Source: M3007 sp964621185 (GTDB taxonomy: Bacteria > Bacteroidota > Bacteroidia > Chitinophagales > Saprospiraceae). From it: a DNA stretch of 64,000 nucleotides. The translations under genes were made by a program, and so were the position numbers. A model generated the notes under the pieces. That model was given only the letters and a program-made list of their open reading frames with translations, searched no databases and was not told where the DNA came from. Shown in pieces: positions 25,273-34,900 of this stretch. Where the stretch lies: contig CAZULM010000030.1 of NCBI GenBank assembly GCA_964621185.1, forward strand, positions 5,266 through 69,265. The letters are read 5' to 3'. The first letter of the stretch is position 1, and every line of letters begins with the position of its first letter.

Positions 25273-28200
25273 ATGACGCAACGTTTTCTCCTCACCCTGT
25301 TTTTTGCGGGCATCTTGTTGGCAAGCGCTTTTTCCCAGGGAGCGCCCCAGGGGTTTAATTACCAGAGTGTGGTGCGCAACGCCAACGGCGCGCCCATCGT
25401 GAACCAGACGGTTTCCCTGCTTTTTGCCATCCGCAGCGGCTCCCAGAACGGCCCGATTGCCTATTATGAAAAACATACCACATCCACCAACGAGTTTGGG
25501 CTCGCGAACCTGGTTATCGGCCAGGGCACACCGCTGCAAGGCGACTTCTCATCCATCAACTGGGGCGGCGGCGCCAAATACCTGACGGTCAGCATCGAAA
25601 GCTCGCCCAATGTTTTTGACGAACTGGGCTCGGCGCAGTTGTTGAGCGTGCCTTATGCCCTGTACGCCCAAAATGGCGGTGGCGGCGGCGGCTCTGACAA
25701 CTGGGGCTCCCAAACGGCGTTCACCAACCCTACCCTCACCGGAAACGGCCTGGCGGGCAACCCGCTCGGCATCGCCCAGCAATCGGCCCAAACTGGCCAG
25801 GTACTGAAATGGAACGGCAGCACCTGGGCCCCAGCCGACGACAATGTCGGCGGCGGCGGCGGCGGCGGCACCGTTACCCAGATCAACACCGGCGCCGGCC
25901 TCTCAGGCGGCCCGATAACAACTTCGGGCACTATTGGCCTGACGAACACCGGCGTGACGGCAGGCACTTATGGCAGCGCTACGGAAATCCCCGTCATCAC
26001 CGTGGATGCCCAGGGGCGCGTGTCCAACGTGTTCAAAACCATCGTGCAACAGGGCGCCGTGGGCCTCAATTCTGGCGCCGGTATTTCTGTCGTCACCAAC
26101 GGCTTCAACAACTTTACCATCGTCAACACCGGCGACACGAATGCCGCCGACGATATAACAACGACCTCACAGGCCAATGGCGATGTCAGCGGCACGTTCA
26201 GCAACTTGCAGTTGAAGTCAAACGTTGTCGGAACGGCTGAATTGGTTGACGGCGGCGTGACGGCTGCAAAATTGGCCAATATGAGCGCCACCAATGGCCA
26301 GGTGCTGAAATGGAACGGAACCGCATGGGCGCCCGCCACCGACAACACGGGCAGCGTGGCCTTGACGGGCGGAACAGGCATCACCATTTCCGGCACTGCG
26401 CCCAACTACACCATCACCAACTCCGGCGATACCAATGCCGCCGACGACCTGACAAACACCTCCGTCGCCAATGGCGATATCTCAGGCTTGTTCAGCAACC
26501 TGCAGATCAAGCCAAACGTGGTCACTTCGGCGGAAATTGCCGACAATGCGGTTGGTTCCTCCGAAATCGCCGACAACGCAGTGAACACCGCTGAAATCGC
26601 CAATGGCGCAGTAACTGCGGCAAAATTGGCCAATATGGGCGCCGCCAATGGACAAGTATTGAAATGGAACGGCACAGCCTGGGCCCCTGCCGCAGACAAT
26701 GCAGGCTTGTTCGCGGTACTGCCCGGGGCAGGCATCGACGTGACGGTATCGGGCAGCAATTTTATCGTCATCAATACGGGCGATACGGATGCCAGCAACG
26801 ATTTGACCACTTCAACCATGTTTGGCGGCGACGTTTCTGGCACGGCGAGCAATCTCCAGATAAATGCAGGCGCGGTTATCAATTCCGACATGGCGCCCAA
26901 TTCAATAGGAACCAGCAACCTTATCAATGGCGCGGTGACAGGGGCAAAAATAAATGGCATGAGCGCCTTGACCGGCCAGGTATTGAAGTGGAATGGCACT
27001 ACCTGGGCGCCTGCCAACGATGCCGGCGGCGGCGATGACTGGGGCAACCAAACCGTTGTGGCCGGTGCGGCGCTCACCGGGAACGGCACGGTGGCAAGCC
27101 CCCTCAACCTCGCCCCCCAAGGCGCTAATAACGGCCAAGTGCTCAAATGGAACGGCATGGCATGGGCGCCTGGCAACGACCAAACAGGTTCCGGCACGGG
27201 CGATTCCTATTTCGCCGGCCCTGGCATCAGCATTACCGGCAACTCGCCCAACTTCACCATCAACAACACAGGCGATGCCGACAACAGCCCGACGAATGAG
27301 ATACAGGTGCTCTCCATCTCCGGCAACATGTTGAGCCTTTCCAACGGCGGCGGCACGGTCACGCTCCCGGCAACAGGGCCAGGCGTCACCTATTCCGCTG
27401 GGCCGGGCATCAGCATCACCGGCACCGCGCCCAACCTGACCATCAACAACACGGGCGATGCAGACGCCAGCCCCACCAACGAACTACAGACACTGGCTTT
27501 GACCGGGACGGTGCTTTCACTTTCCCAGAACAACAGCAGCGTTGACTTTGCCGCGCTTTTTGCGGCGAACACCAGTTCAGAGTGGATGAAAACCGGCAAC
27601 CATATCTTCAACACCAACACGGGCAACGTGCTGATCGGCACAAATACCAGTACTTCTGGCAGGCTCCAGGTGGTGAACGGTAGCGCAGCGCACGAAGCGG
27701 GCCATTTCACCCAGACCGGCGGCACAAAATCGGCCGTTTATGGGGAGGCCGGCGCCGGAGCGGGCGGTTTCTTCACCTCCACCACCGGCCCGGCACTCAT
27801 CACGGGCACGGGCAATGTGGGCATCGGCGCCAACATCCCGGCTGCACGGCTGCACATTTCGGGCAACGGCGAAACCGTCCGGCTGCAGAGCAACTTGCCC
27901 AGCATCGGCTTCGCCGGCAACGGCGCCAACGCATTCATCAAGCTCGACGGCCCGGCTTTCCAATTAGGCACTTCAGATTCTTTGAAAGGCGTGTTCATCA
28001 TGCCCGGTGGGAAAAACGCCATTTTTGCCGATGCCGAGCGCGGCAACGTGAGCATAGGGACAGCCGGAAAGCCGGCGGGAAGGCTGCACGTGTTCCAGGA
28101 GAAGTTTGGCATAGTATTGGAAAACACCAATTCCGGCGACCTATGGGAATTCTCCGTGGACCCGGCAAACGGGAACCTGAACCTGTTCAACAACAATATC

Positions 28201-28626
28201 CCTGGAGGCGTTCCGGCCGGCACATTTGCCACCAACGGCATTTACATGCCTTCCGACAGCCGGCTCAAAACCGACGTAGCGGCCGTGTCGATGGGCGTGC
28301 TGGAAAAAGTGCTGAAACTGAACGCCATGAAATACCGGTACAAAGTGCAGGATCCGTCCGCAAAACCGAGTATTGGCTTTATGGCCCAGGAAGTGGATGC
28401 GCTTTTCCCGGAACTGACGGCGGTCCAAAGGTCGCATGACGGCGCCGGGGAATCGCTGTCGATCAACTATGCGGGTTTTGGCGTGCTGGCCATCAAGGCC
28501 ATCCAGGAGCAGCAGCTTCAGGTAGAGGCTTTGAAGCAAGAAAACGAAAAGTTGCGCGCCAAGACAGCCACGTTGGAAGCCCGGTTGGGCAAATTGGAGC
28601 AAGCTTTGGAGGCAAAGAAGGATTAA
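25273..28626 (+). CDS. secreted fibre-like protein with S74 self-cleaving chaperone domain
   Basis: A 1117-residue exported protein. The signal peptide (about 1-22) and a beta-sandwich (about 23-133, QGFNYQSVVRNANGAPIVNQ to LSVPYALYAQ) precede Gly/Asn/Thr-rich repeats (about 140-780). Five units contain NGQVLKWNG..WAP, several contain GD.SG.FSNLQ, and others contain GAGI-type strands ending TI.NTGD. A trimeric-fibre-like region follows, then a peptidase S74 intramolecular chaperone (about 990-1080) with the SDSRLK motif: Ser994 and Lys999 fit the self-cleavage dyad of endosialidase chaperones. A coiled coil ends the protein. There is no T9SS domain, so the export route beyond the periplasm is unclear. 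Its neighbours are T9SS cargo genes. Confidence 0.85.
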   Translation: MTQRFLLTLFFAGILLASAFSQGAPQGFNYQSVVRNANGAPIVNQTVSLLFAIRSGSQNGPIAYYEKHTTSTNEFGLANLVIGQGTPLQGDFSSINWGGGAKYLTVSIESSPNVFDELGSAQLLSVPYALYAQNGGGGGGSDNWGSQTAFTNPTLTGNGLAGNPLGIAQQSAQTGQVLKWNGSTWAPADDNVGGGGGGGTVTQINTGAGLSGGPITTSGTIGLTNTGVTAGTYGSATEIPVITVDAQGRVSNVFKTIVQQGAVGLNSGAGISVVTNGFNNFTIVNTGDTNAADDITTTSQANGDVSGTFSNLQLKSNVVGTAELVDGGVTAAKLANMSATNGQVLKWNGTAWAPATDNTGSVALTGGTGITISGTAPNYTITNSGDTNAADDLTNTSVANGDISGLFSNLQIKPNVVTSAEIADNAVGSSEIADNAVNTAEIANGAVTAAKLANMGAANGQVLKWNGTAWAPAADNAGLFAVLPGAGIDVTVSGSNFIVINTGDTDASNDLTTSTMFGGDVSGTASNLQINAGAVINSDMAPNSIGTSNLINGAVTGAKINGMSALTGQVLKWNGTTWAPANDAGGGDDWGNQTVVAGAALTGNGTVASPLNLAPQGANNGQVLKWNGMAWAPGNDQTGSGTGDSYFAGPGISITGNSPNFTINNTGDADNSPTNEIQVLSISGNMLSLSNGGGTVTLPATGPGVTYSAGPGISITGTAPNLTINNTGDADASPTNELQTLALTGTVLSLSQNNSSVDFAALFAANTSSEWMKTGNHIFNTNTGNVLIGTNTSTSGRLQVVNGSAAHEAGHFTQTGGTKSAVYGEAGAGAGGFFTSTTGPALITGTGNVGIGANIPAARLHISGNGETVRLQSNLPSIGFAGNGANAFIKLDGPAFQLGTSDSLKGVFIMPGGKNAIFADAERGNVSIGTAGKPAGRLHVFQEKFGIVLENTNSGDLWEFSVDPANGNLNLFNNNIPGGVPAGTFATNGIYMPSDSRLKTDVAAVSMGVLEKVLKLNAMKYRYKVQDPSAKPSIGFMAQEVDALFPELTAVQRSHDGAGESLSINYAGFGVLAIKAIQEQQLQVEALKQENEKLRAKTATLEARLGKLEQALEAKKD

Positions 28627-28719
28627 TTTCCTTAAAATTGAATTGTTTGCACGAATTTTGGGGCGACATCTCAAAGGGTGTTGCCCCAAAATTTTCCGTT
28701 AGAACTCTACAAATCAACA

Positions 28720-29964
28720 ATGCCAAACCATTTCAAACACTATATTTTCGGCATATTCCTGCTGTTGGCCAGCATCTGCGCTTCTGCCCAAACCGGGCAC
28801 GCTTTTTACCGCGACACATTCTGCTCTAACCAGAGCATTTTTGTAGTCAACCAAATTTTTGGCCCCTCGAACCCTACCGGCACCGTGACTATACCCGGCG
28901 GAGCTTTTAACGGCGCCGACAGCGTCATCCATGTGGCGCTTACTTTCAACCAACCGGCGGTATTCAACCTGAACGCCACAATATGTGCCGACGATACCCT
29001 TGTGGTAAATGGCAAGCCATACCACGCCAATTTTTTCATCGGCCAGGAGGTGGTGCAAGAAGGCGCGGCAAACGGCTGTGACAGCATCATCAACGTACAC
29101 CTGAGCGTCCGCCCGATTTATTTCGACTATGAAGTGGAGATATGCGAAGGCGAAACCGTTGTCGTCAACGGCACGGTCTATGATGCTTTCATAAAAAAAT
29201 CGGGGATCGAGGTGATCCCAACCGCTGGCCCCTGCGACAGCATATTGAACGTAAAAGTCAAGGCGCTGACGCCGCCATTCAGCAACCTGCGCGACACGCT
29301 TTGTCCCGACGGGTTCTACATGATCAACGGCACCCGGTACGACTTCAACAACCGGAACGGGTATGAGATATTGCCCAATGCAGCCGTAAGCGGTTGTGAT
29401 TCCATAATAGCCATTGACCTGGAGTTCAGGAACTTATGGCTGTACATTGGCGAAGACCGGGAGATGGTCTTTGGCGATACGATCTGTATCACGCCGCAGT
29501 ACGGGCTAAGCCCCACCAGTTTGGTTTGGCTGCCAACGGCTCCCTGTGCAGATTCTGCCTGCATCGACAACTGTATCCGCCCCACCCAGGCCGCGATGTT
29601 CACCTTGCTGGCAACAGATGTCAGCGGCTGTGTGCTCAAAGACGAAATACGCTTGAGCGTCTCGAAAAAGAACAGGGTGTATGCGCCCAATGTGTTCAAC
29701 CCCGACGCGGGTGAGCCGAACAACCGCTTTTTCCTGAGCTGCGACCGCGGGGTGGTGAACATCAAGCGCATGTTCATTGCCGACCGCTGGGGCGAGCTGT
29801 TGTACGACCAAACCGATGTGCTGCCCAACAGCCCCGATGCGGGCTGGGACGGCTATTACCGCGGAAAGGTGATGCACCCCGATACCTATATCTACTGGGC
29901 GGAACTGGAGCGTTTCGACGGCAGCACCTTTGTAGAAAGGGGGGGCTTTGCGTTGGTGCGCTAA
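28720..29964 (+). CDS. secreted repeat protein with T9SS type B C-terminal domain
   Basis: A protein of about 414 residues. The signal peptide (MPNHFKHYIFGIFLLLASIC, ending ASAQ) is followed by about three and a half repeats of 70-80 residues with C.....VVNG..Y and NGCDSII.V.L motifs (TICADDTLVVNGKPY, EICEGETVVVNGTVY, DTLCPDGFYMINGTRY). The T9SS type B domain (about 325-414) has RVYAPNVFNPDAGEPNNRF, RMFIADRWGELLYDQ and DTYIYWAELERFDG. The repeats resemble those near the end of the 1981-residue adhesin at 8983. I chose the ATG at 28720 by the signal peptide; the frame opens at 28678. Probably a surface adhesin. Confidence 0.87.
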   Translation: MPNHFKHYIFGIFLLLASICASAQTGHAFYRDTFCSNQSIFVVNQIFGPSNPTGTVTIPGGAFNGADSVIHVALTFNQPAVFNLNATICADDTLVVNGKPYHANFFIGQEVVQEGAANGCDSIINVHLSVRPIYFDYEVEICEGETVVVNGTVYDAFIKKSGIEVIPTAGPCDSILNVKVKALTPPFSNLRDTLCPDGFYMINGTRYDFNNRNGYEILPNAAVSGCDSIIAIDLEFRNLWLYIGEDREMVFGDTICITPQYGLSPTSLVWLPTAPCADSACIDNCIRPTQAAMFTLLATDVSGCVLKDEIRLSVSKKNRVYAPNVFNPDAGEPNNRFFLSCDRGVVNIKRMFIADRWGELLYDQTDVLPNSPDAGWDGYYRGKVMHPDTYIYWAELERFDGSTFVERGGFALVR

Positions 29965-29965
29965 A

Positions 29966-30070
29966 AGGTTTCTCACAACGGCACGACGGCACAACGATAC
30001 GCTACCCCCTGACCGATGCCTGCAGCAATGCTAAGGCGAAGCTTTTTCGTCGTGTCGTTGTGCGAAACCT
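29966..30070. repeat. imperfect 23-bp inverted repeat after the type B gene
   Basis: The arms 29966..29988 and 30048..30070 pair with 21 of 23 matches (AGGTTTCTCACAACG against CGTTGTGCGAAACCT), separated by 59 bases. The arm begins two bases after the stop of the type B gene, so it may act as a transcript end. No T-run follows, so a simple intrinsic terminator is not supported. Confidence 0.6.
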
Positions 30071-30073
30071 ATT

Positions 30074-30178
30074 TATACCTCACGCCGCTTGGTTTTGTGC
30101 ATACCGATCTTTGTAATCAATTGAAGATCAGTTGAATCAATCATACTCAATCACAAAAATCAGGCGAATCATAGTATA
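30074..30178 (+). repeat. 105-bp TA-flanked dispersed repeat, copy A
   Basis: Starts TATACCTCACGCCGCTTGG and ends GGCGAATCATAGTATA. It matches copy B (30773..30877, inverted) at 103 of 105 positions and copy C (63017..63121, direct) at 99 of 105. Both ends carry TA next to TAC/GTA, compatible with insertion into a TA dinucleotide. It lies 22 bases past the msrA stop. Likely a non-autonomous MITE-like element. Confidence 0.8.
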
Positions 30179-30200
30179 TGTCGCGCGTAAGCTCCCCTAT

Positions 30201-30761
30201 TTACCCAACCAGCCGATCCCGGAACCGCTCCCTGAATTTTCGCACCTTGGGTGCAATCACGAACGAGCAGTAGGGCTGGTTCGGGTTGTCCTTGAAATAG
30301 TTTTGGTGGTAGTCTTCGGCCTTGAAAAACTTGGTGAGCGGGCTGATCTCGGTGACGATCGGGTCGTCCCAAAGCGCTTGTGCTTCTTTTTTAACTTCTT
30401 CAGCCACAGACTTTTGTATTTCAGAATTGTAAAAAATGACCGAGCGATACTGTGTGCCGGTATCGTTGCCCTGTCGGTTGAGGGTCGTTGGGTCGTGAAC
30501 CGTGAAAAACACTTCCAGGATTTCCCTGAAAGAAATAATAGCAGGGTCGAAGGTGACCTGTACCACTTCGGCGTGCCCGCTCAGGCCCGTGCAAATTTCC
30601 CGGTATGTCGGGTTGTCGGATTTTCCGCCCGAATAACCGCTTTCCACTTTCAGCACGCCTTTCAGGTCCTGGTACATGATCTCGACGCACCAAAAGCAGC
30701 CACCGCCCAGGGTAGCGGTTTCGGTGTGGTTGGGAAAGGAATGAGGTGTGTGGTTTGGCAT
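30201..30761 (-). CDS. msrA: peptide-methionine (S)-S-oxide reductase
   Basis: A 186-residue enzyme that reduces the S-epimer of methionine sulfoxide in proteins or free form, using thioredoxin. The catalytic GCFWC motif (Cys23) is followed by E..Y..L.GV..V.SGYSGG, HAEVVQVTFDP, TQYRSVIFY and the C-terminal region with AEDYHQNYF. There is no signal peptide, so it is cytoplasmic. The gene is tightly enclosed by two inverted copies of a 105-bp repeat: one ends 11 bases before its ATG, the other begins 22 bases after its stop. The upstream copy must therefore contain or separate its promoter; it includes GATCTTTG, one base off the TAnnTTTG box. Confidence 0.93.
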   Translation of the reverse strand: MPNHTPHSFPNHTETATLGGGCFWCVEIMYQDLKGVLKVESGYSGGKSDNPTYREICTGLSGHAEVVQVTFDPAIISFREILEVFFTVHDPTTLNRQGNDTGTQYRSVIFYNSEIQKSVAEEVKKEAQALWDDPIVTEISPLTKFFKAEDYHQNYFKDNPNQPYCSFVIAPKVRKFRERFRDRLVG

Positions 30762-30772
30762 AGCTTAAACAT

Positions 30773-30877
30773 TATACTATGATTCGCCTGATTTTTGTGA
30801 TTGAGTATGATTGATTCAACTGATTTTCAAATGATTACAAAGATCGGTATGCACAAAACCAAGCGGCGTGAGGTATA
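30773..30877 (-). repeat. 105-bp TA-flanked dispersed repeat, copy B (inverted)
   Basis: Reverse complement of copy A with two mismatches. It reads in the same direction as msrA and ends 11 bases before its ATG, so it forms most of the msrA leader or promoter region. Confidence 0.8.
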
Positions 30878-30986
30878 ATAATCAGGTACTATTGTCAGCG
30901 TGGCAAAACAACAGAAACAAAACCCGCAACAGAATGGTTTGCCAAAAGCAGCCAATCGGCCCATTTGTCGCGGCGCGAACGTTTCC

Positions 30987-31757
30987 TCACACTGCCCGGT
31001 GCAGGTGATACCCGTTTTCTCCTGCCAAATAATTCAGGAAACGGTTGAGGCCCAGCCATTTGCTGTCGTCTAATCCGTAGCTGATGTTGTGGCGGAAATA
31101 GCTTTCAATGTCGATGTTTTCCATTGTCGGGAGTATTTTCACCAGTTCGGGCAAGTTGTCGATCCCGAGTTGCAGGGCCTTGTTGAAACGTTCGATCAGT
31201 TCGGGGTTGATGGGCTTTACGGCAATCCAGGCGGCGAACACGAAGGGCAATTCGGTCCATGCCGTCCATGCCTCTCCGAGGTCATAGACATATTCATACC
31301 GGTTTTCCAGCCCAATGGTGCGGTCGCCGATGATAAGCCCAGCTGTGTCGCCAACTATTTGGCTTTCAAAGCCCTGTGCGGCGGGGATTAGTTCAGGGCT
31401 TATTTTCCAATAATGCGCGCAAAGCAGTTTGGTGAGCGCCACCGAGCTTTTGGAATGGAAGTCGAGCAGGATATGCCTGATTTCCGGAAGGGGTTTTTCG
31501 GAAAATACGCAGACCGTTTTTACCTTCCCGGTAGAGCCTATACAGAAATTGGACATGATATATGCCTGTGGCAGCTCAGGGATCACCGCTACGGGTGTGA
31601 GCGCAAGGTCAACTTCGCCGGCGAGCAGCTTTTGGGCGCATATCGATGGGATATCGAGGCTCAAATCGATCATGCCGGCCATATCGCTGCGATAAAGCCC
31701 ATAAATGAAAGGTTTGGTGTTCAGGTAGCTGACGGCTGACAGGCGTAGTTGCGACAT
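30987..31757 (-). CDS. mqnA: chorismate dehydratase of the futalosine menaquinone pathway
   Basis: A 256-residue MqnA-type protein with the periplasmic-binding-protein fold that converts chorismate to 3-enolpyruvylbenzoate, the first step of the futalosine route to menaquinone. Signatures are the start RLSAVSYLNTKPFIYGL, the VDLALTPVAVIPEL segment, LLDFHSKSSVALTKLL, GLIIGDRTIGLE and DLGEAWTAWTELPFVFAAW. There is no signal peptide, consistent with a cytoplasmic enzyme. It is monocistronic here. A near-match box (TACCTTCG on the minus strand) lies just upstream of the ATG. Other menaquinone genes are not in the window. Confidence 0.9.
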   Translation of the reverse strand: MSQLRLSAVSYLNTKPFIYGLYRSDMAGMIDLSLDIPSICAQKLLAGEVDLALTPVAVIPELPQAYIMSNFCIGSTGKVKTVCVFSEKPLPEIRHILLDFHSKSSVALTKLLCAHYWKISPELIPAAQGFESQIVGDTAGLIIGDRTIGLENRYEYVYDLGEAWTAWTELPFVFAAWIAVKPINPELIERFNKALQLGIDNLPELVKILPTMENIDIESYFRHNISYGLDDSKWLGLNRFLNYLAGENGYHLHRAV

Positions 31758-31908
31758 GGCGGGGCGAAGGTAAATTGCCGGATAATTTTCTTTGCTTTTT
31801 CAGGGATAAATGGTTTAATCTTAATTTAACTTTTGCTTACTTTGTTGCGGGTTTCAGCTTGAAGCAGCTGTATTCCCAGACCAATATTTTCACTAAACCA
31901 ACTCTATC

Positions 31909-34900
31909 ATGTTCAAAAGAATACTCAGCACACTGGCATTCGTATTGCTGGTGACAGTTTTGGTGAACGCTCAAGTTACGACAGCCTCTATCCTTGGAGA
32001 AGTCACCGACGAGAGCGGCAACTCACTGGCCGGCGTGACCATCGTGGCCACCCATACACCCTCTGGCACCACCTATGGCACTTATTCCCGAGGCGATGGG
32101 CGCTATACGCTGCCGAACCTCCGGGTAGGCGGCCCTTACACCATCGCGCTTTCCTACACGGGCTACGAGGCCAAAAAAACCGAAGGGATCATGCTTTCGG
32201 TAGGCCAGAAGCTCCCGCTCGATTTGGCCATGGTCTCCGCTTCGACCACATTGGGCGAGGTGGTCATTTCCGGCGGCACCGACCCTGTGCTGAACTCCTC
32301 GCGCACCGGTGCTTCGACAAACATCAGCCGCGCCCAGATCAACACTTTGCCCACCATTGGCCGTTCGGCCTTTGATTACACCCGTTTGAGCCCTGCGGCA
32401 GACGGCGGGTCGTTCGGTGGCCGCAACGACCAGTTCAACAACTTCTCCCTCGACGGGGCGATCTTCAACAACCCCTTTGGCCTTGACGCCGCCACGCCTG
32501 GTGGGCAATCAGAGGCACAGCCTATTTCGCTGGACGCCATTGACCAGATACAGTTGTCGTACGCGCCGTACGACGTGACGCAGAGTGGCTTCACCGGGGC
32601 GGCCATCAACGCCGTCACCAAATCCGGCACCAACCAGGTAGCCGGCACGGTGTTCGGCTTTTACCGCAACCAGAGCATGATCGGTTCAAAAGTGGATGGG
32701 GCAAAGGCGCCAAGAGGCGACCTGACCCAATTGCAGACCGGTTTCAGCCTCGGCGGCCCGATCATCAAGAACAAGCTGTTTTTCTTCGTAAATGCCGAGC
32801 TGGAGCGGCGCAGCGACCTCGGTTCCGCGTTCGTGCCCAACCGCGGGGTTGACGGCCCCGGTATTTCCAGGGTGCTGGCCAGCGATCTGGATGCAGTGGC
32901 TTCTGCCCTGCGCAGCATCGGGTACGAACCTGGCCCTTATGAGAACTTCACCCTGGAGGCGCCCAACATGAAGGCCATTGCAAAGCTGGACTGGAATATC
33001 GTGAAAGGCCATTCGCTTTCTTTGACCTACAATTACCTGGACGCCTCGAAGGAAAAGCCGGCGCACCCATTTGCCATTGGCCGCCGCGGGCCGGATTTCA
33101 CTACCCTGCAGTTCCGCAATGCCGGCTACCGGATCAACAACAAGCTGAACCAGGTGATCGGCGAGCTGCGGTCTTCGTTTGGCAGCACGGTGTCCAACAA
33201 ATTCCAGTTGGGCTATGCCGCTTTCCGCGATTCCCGCGACCCCTTCTCCACGCCAGCCCCGTCGATCAGCATTGCCAAAGACGGCACCCGCTACATCATT
33301 GCCGGCCATGAGCCGTTCTCGATTTACAACCGGCTGAACCAGGATGTCTTGCAGGTGAACGACAACCTCAGCATCTACATGGGCAGCCATACCCTGACCA
33401 TTGGCGGCGCCTACGAACAGTTCAAGTTCGACAACTCATTCAACCTCGGCACTTATGGCGGCACATTCGGGCCCGACTATGCCAGCGTGAACGATTTTTT
33501 GGCTGCCGTTAGCTCGGGCGCCGTTGGCCAGCAGATTGCCGTGGCCGACAGTATTTTCAACAACACGCCCCATTTGGGCTGGAACTGGTCGTACACCAAC
33601 CTGGGCCAGATCAGCGCTTACATTCAGGACGAGATTTCCCTGTTCGACCGCCTGACGGTGACGTTGGGCCTGCGCATGGACAAACCGACCTACCTGAACA
33701 CTAAGGAGAAAATTCAGGAGAAATTGGAGCCGCTGACCGCGCCGGGCTGCTGCTACCAGCCGGAGATACAGTATTACGACGAAAATGGCGACGGCATACA
33801 GTTCGACCACACGCAACTGCCCAGCACGAAGCCGTTGTTCAACCCCCGCGTCGGATTCAACTGGGACGTGGTGGGCGACCGCTCCTTCCAGGTGCGCGGC
33901 GGTTCGGGCCTGTTCAGCGGGCGTTTCCCCTTTGTATGGATCGGCAACCACGTGGCCAACCCCAACTTCTTCTTCTATTGTGTGACACACCCGGATTTCA
34001 AATTCCCGCAGGTTTGGCGCAGCAACCTCGGCATCGACAAAAAATTTGCCGGCGGCTGGGTGGCTTCTGCCGATTTCATCTACACCAAGGACATAAACGG
34101 GATGATGGTGCGCAATTACGGCCTGAACCTGCCCACCGGCAGGCTGCAAGCGCCAGGCGACAACCGCCCGATCTACACCGATGCCGACCGCGCCAAGCAT
34201 TTGTTTGGCGGCAATACCGACGCATTTGTCTTCACGAACACCGATGTGGGCTATTCCACGAATCTGACCCTGCAGCTCCAGCGCACCTGGTCGAACGGCA
34301 TGTACGCCAGCCTCGGATACAACTACCTCGACAGCAGGGACGCTTCCTCCATCGAAGCCGAAATCTCCTCCGACGCCTATGACCGCAACCCGGCCTACGG
34401 CCATGTGAACAACGCCGTGCTGGCGCCGTCCATTTATGGCAATAAGCACCGTGTAGTTGGCTCATTCTCCAAAAAGTTCAGCTATGGCGGCGCAGAAAGG
34501 AACAAGTTTGCCACGACCATCGGCCTGTTCTTACAGTATGCACAAGGCGGTCGATTCTCCTACACGTATTCCGGCAACATCAACAACGACGGCTCCGGCA
34601 ACAACGACTTGATGTACATACCGACCAATGCCCAAATCGACCAGATGCAGTTCTCCGGGGATGTGGGCGCGCAAAGGGCTGCCTTGAAAGCCTTTATCGA
34701 ACAGGATGACTATTTGAGCAAAAACCGCGGCTCGGTCGTGGAAAAATACGGGATTCTGAGCCCCTGGTACAACAACTGGGACCTCCGCATCCTGCAAGAC
34801 CTGAACCACAAAGCGGGCAAAAAGATGAACACAGTTCAACTGAGCATCGATATCCTGAACGTGGGCAACCTGATCAGCAACAAATGGGGCGTGCGCCAGA

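Noticed and set aside
30132..30200. Short coding frame starting MNQSYSITKIRRIIVY
   Set aside because: The same peptide is encoded by the other direct copy of the 105-bp repeat at 63017; it is a repeat sequence, not a gene.
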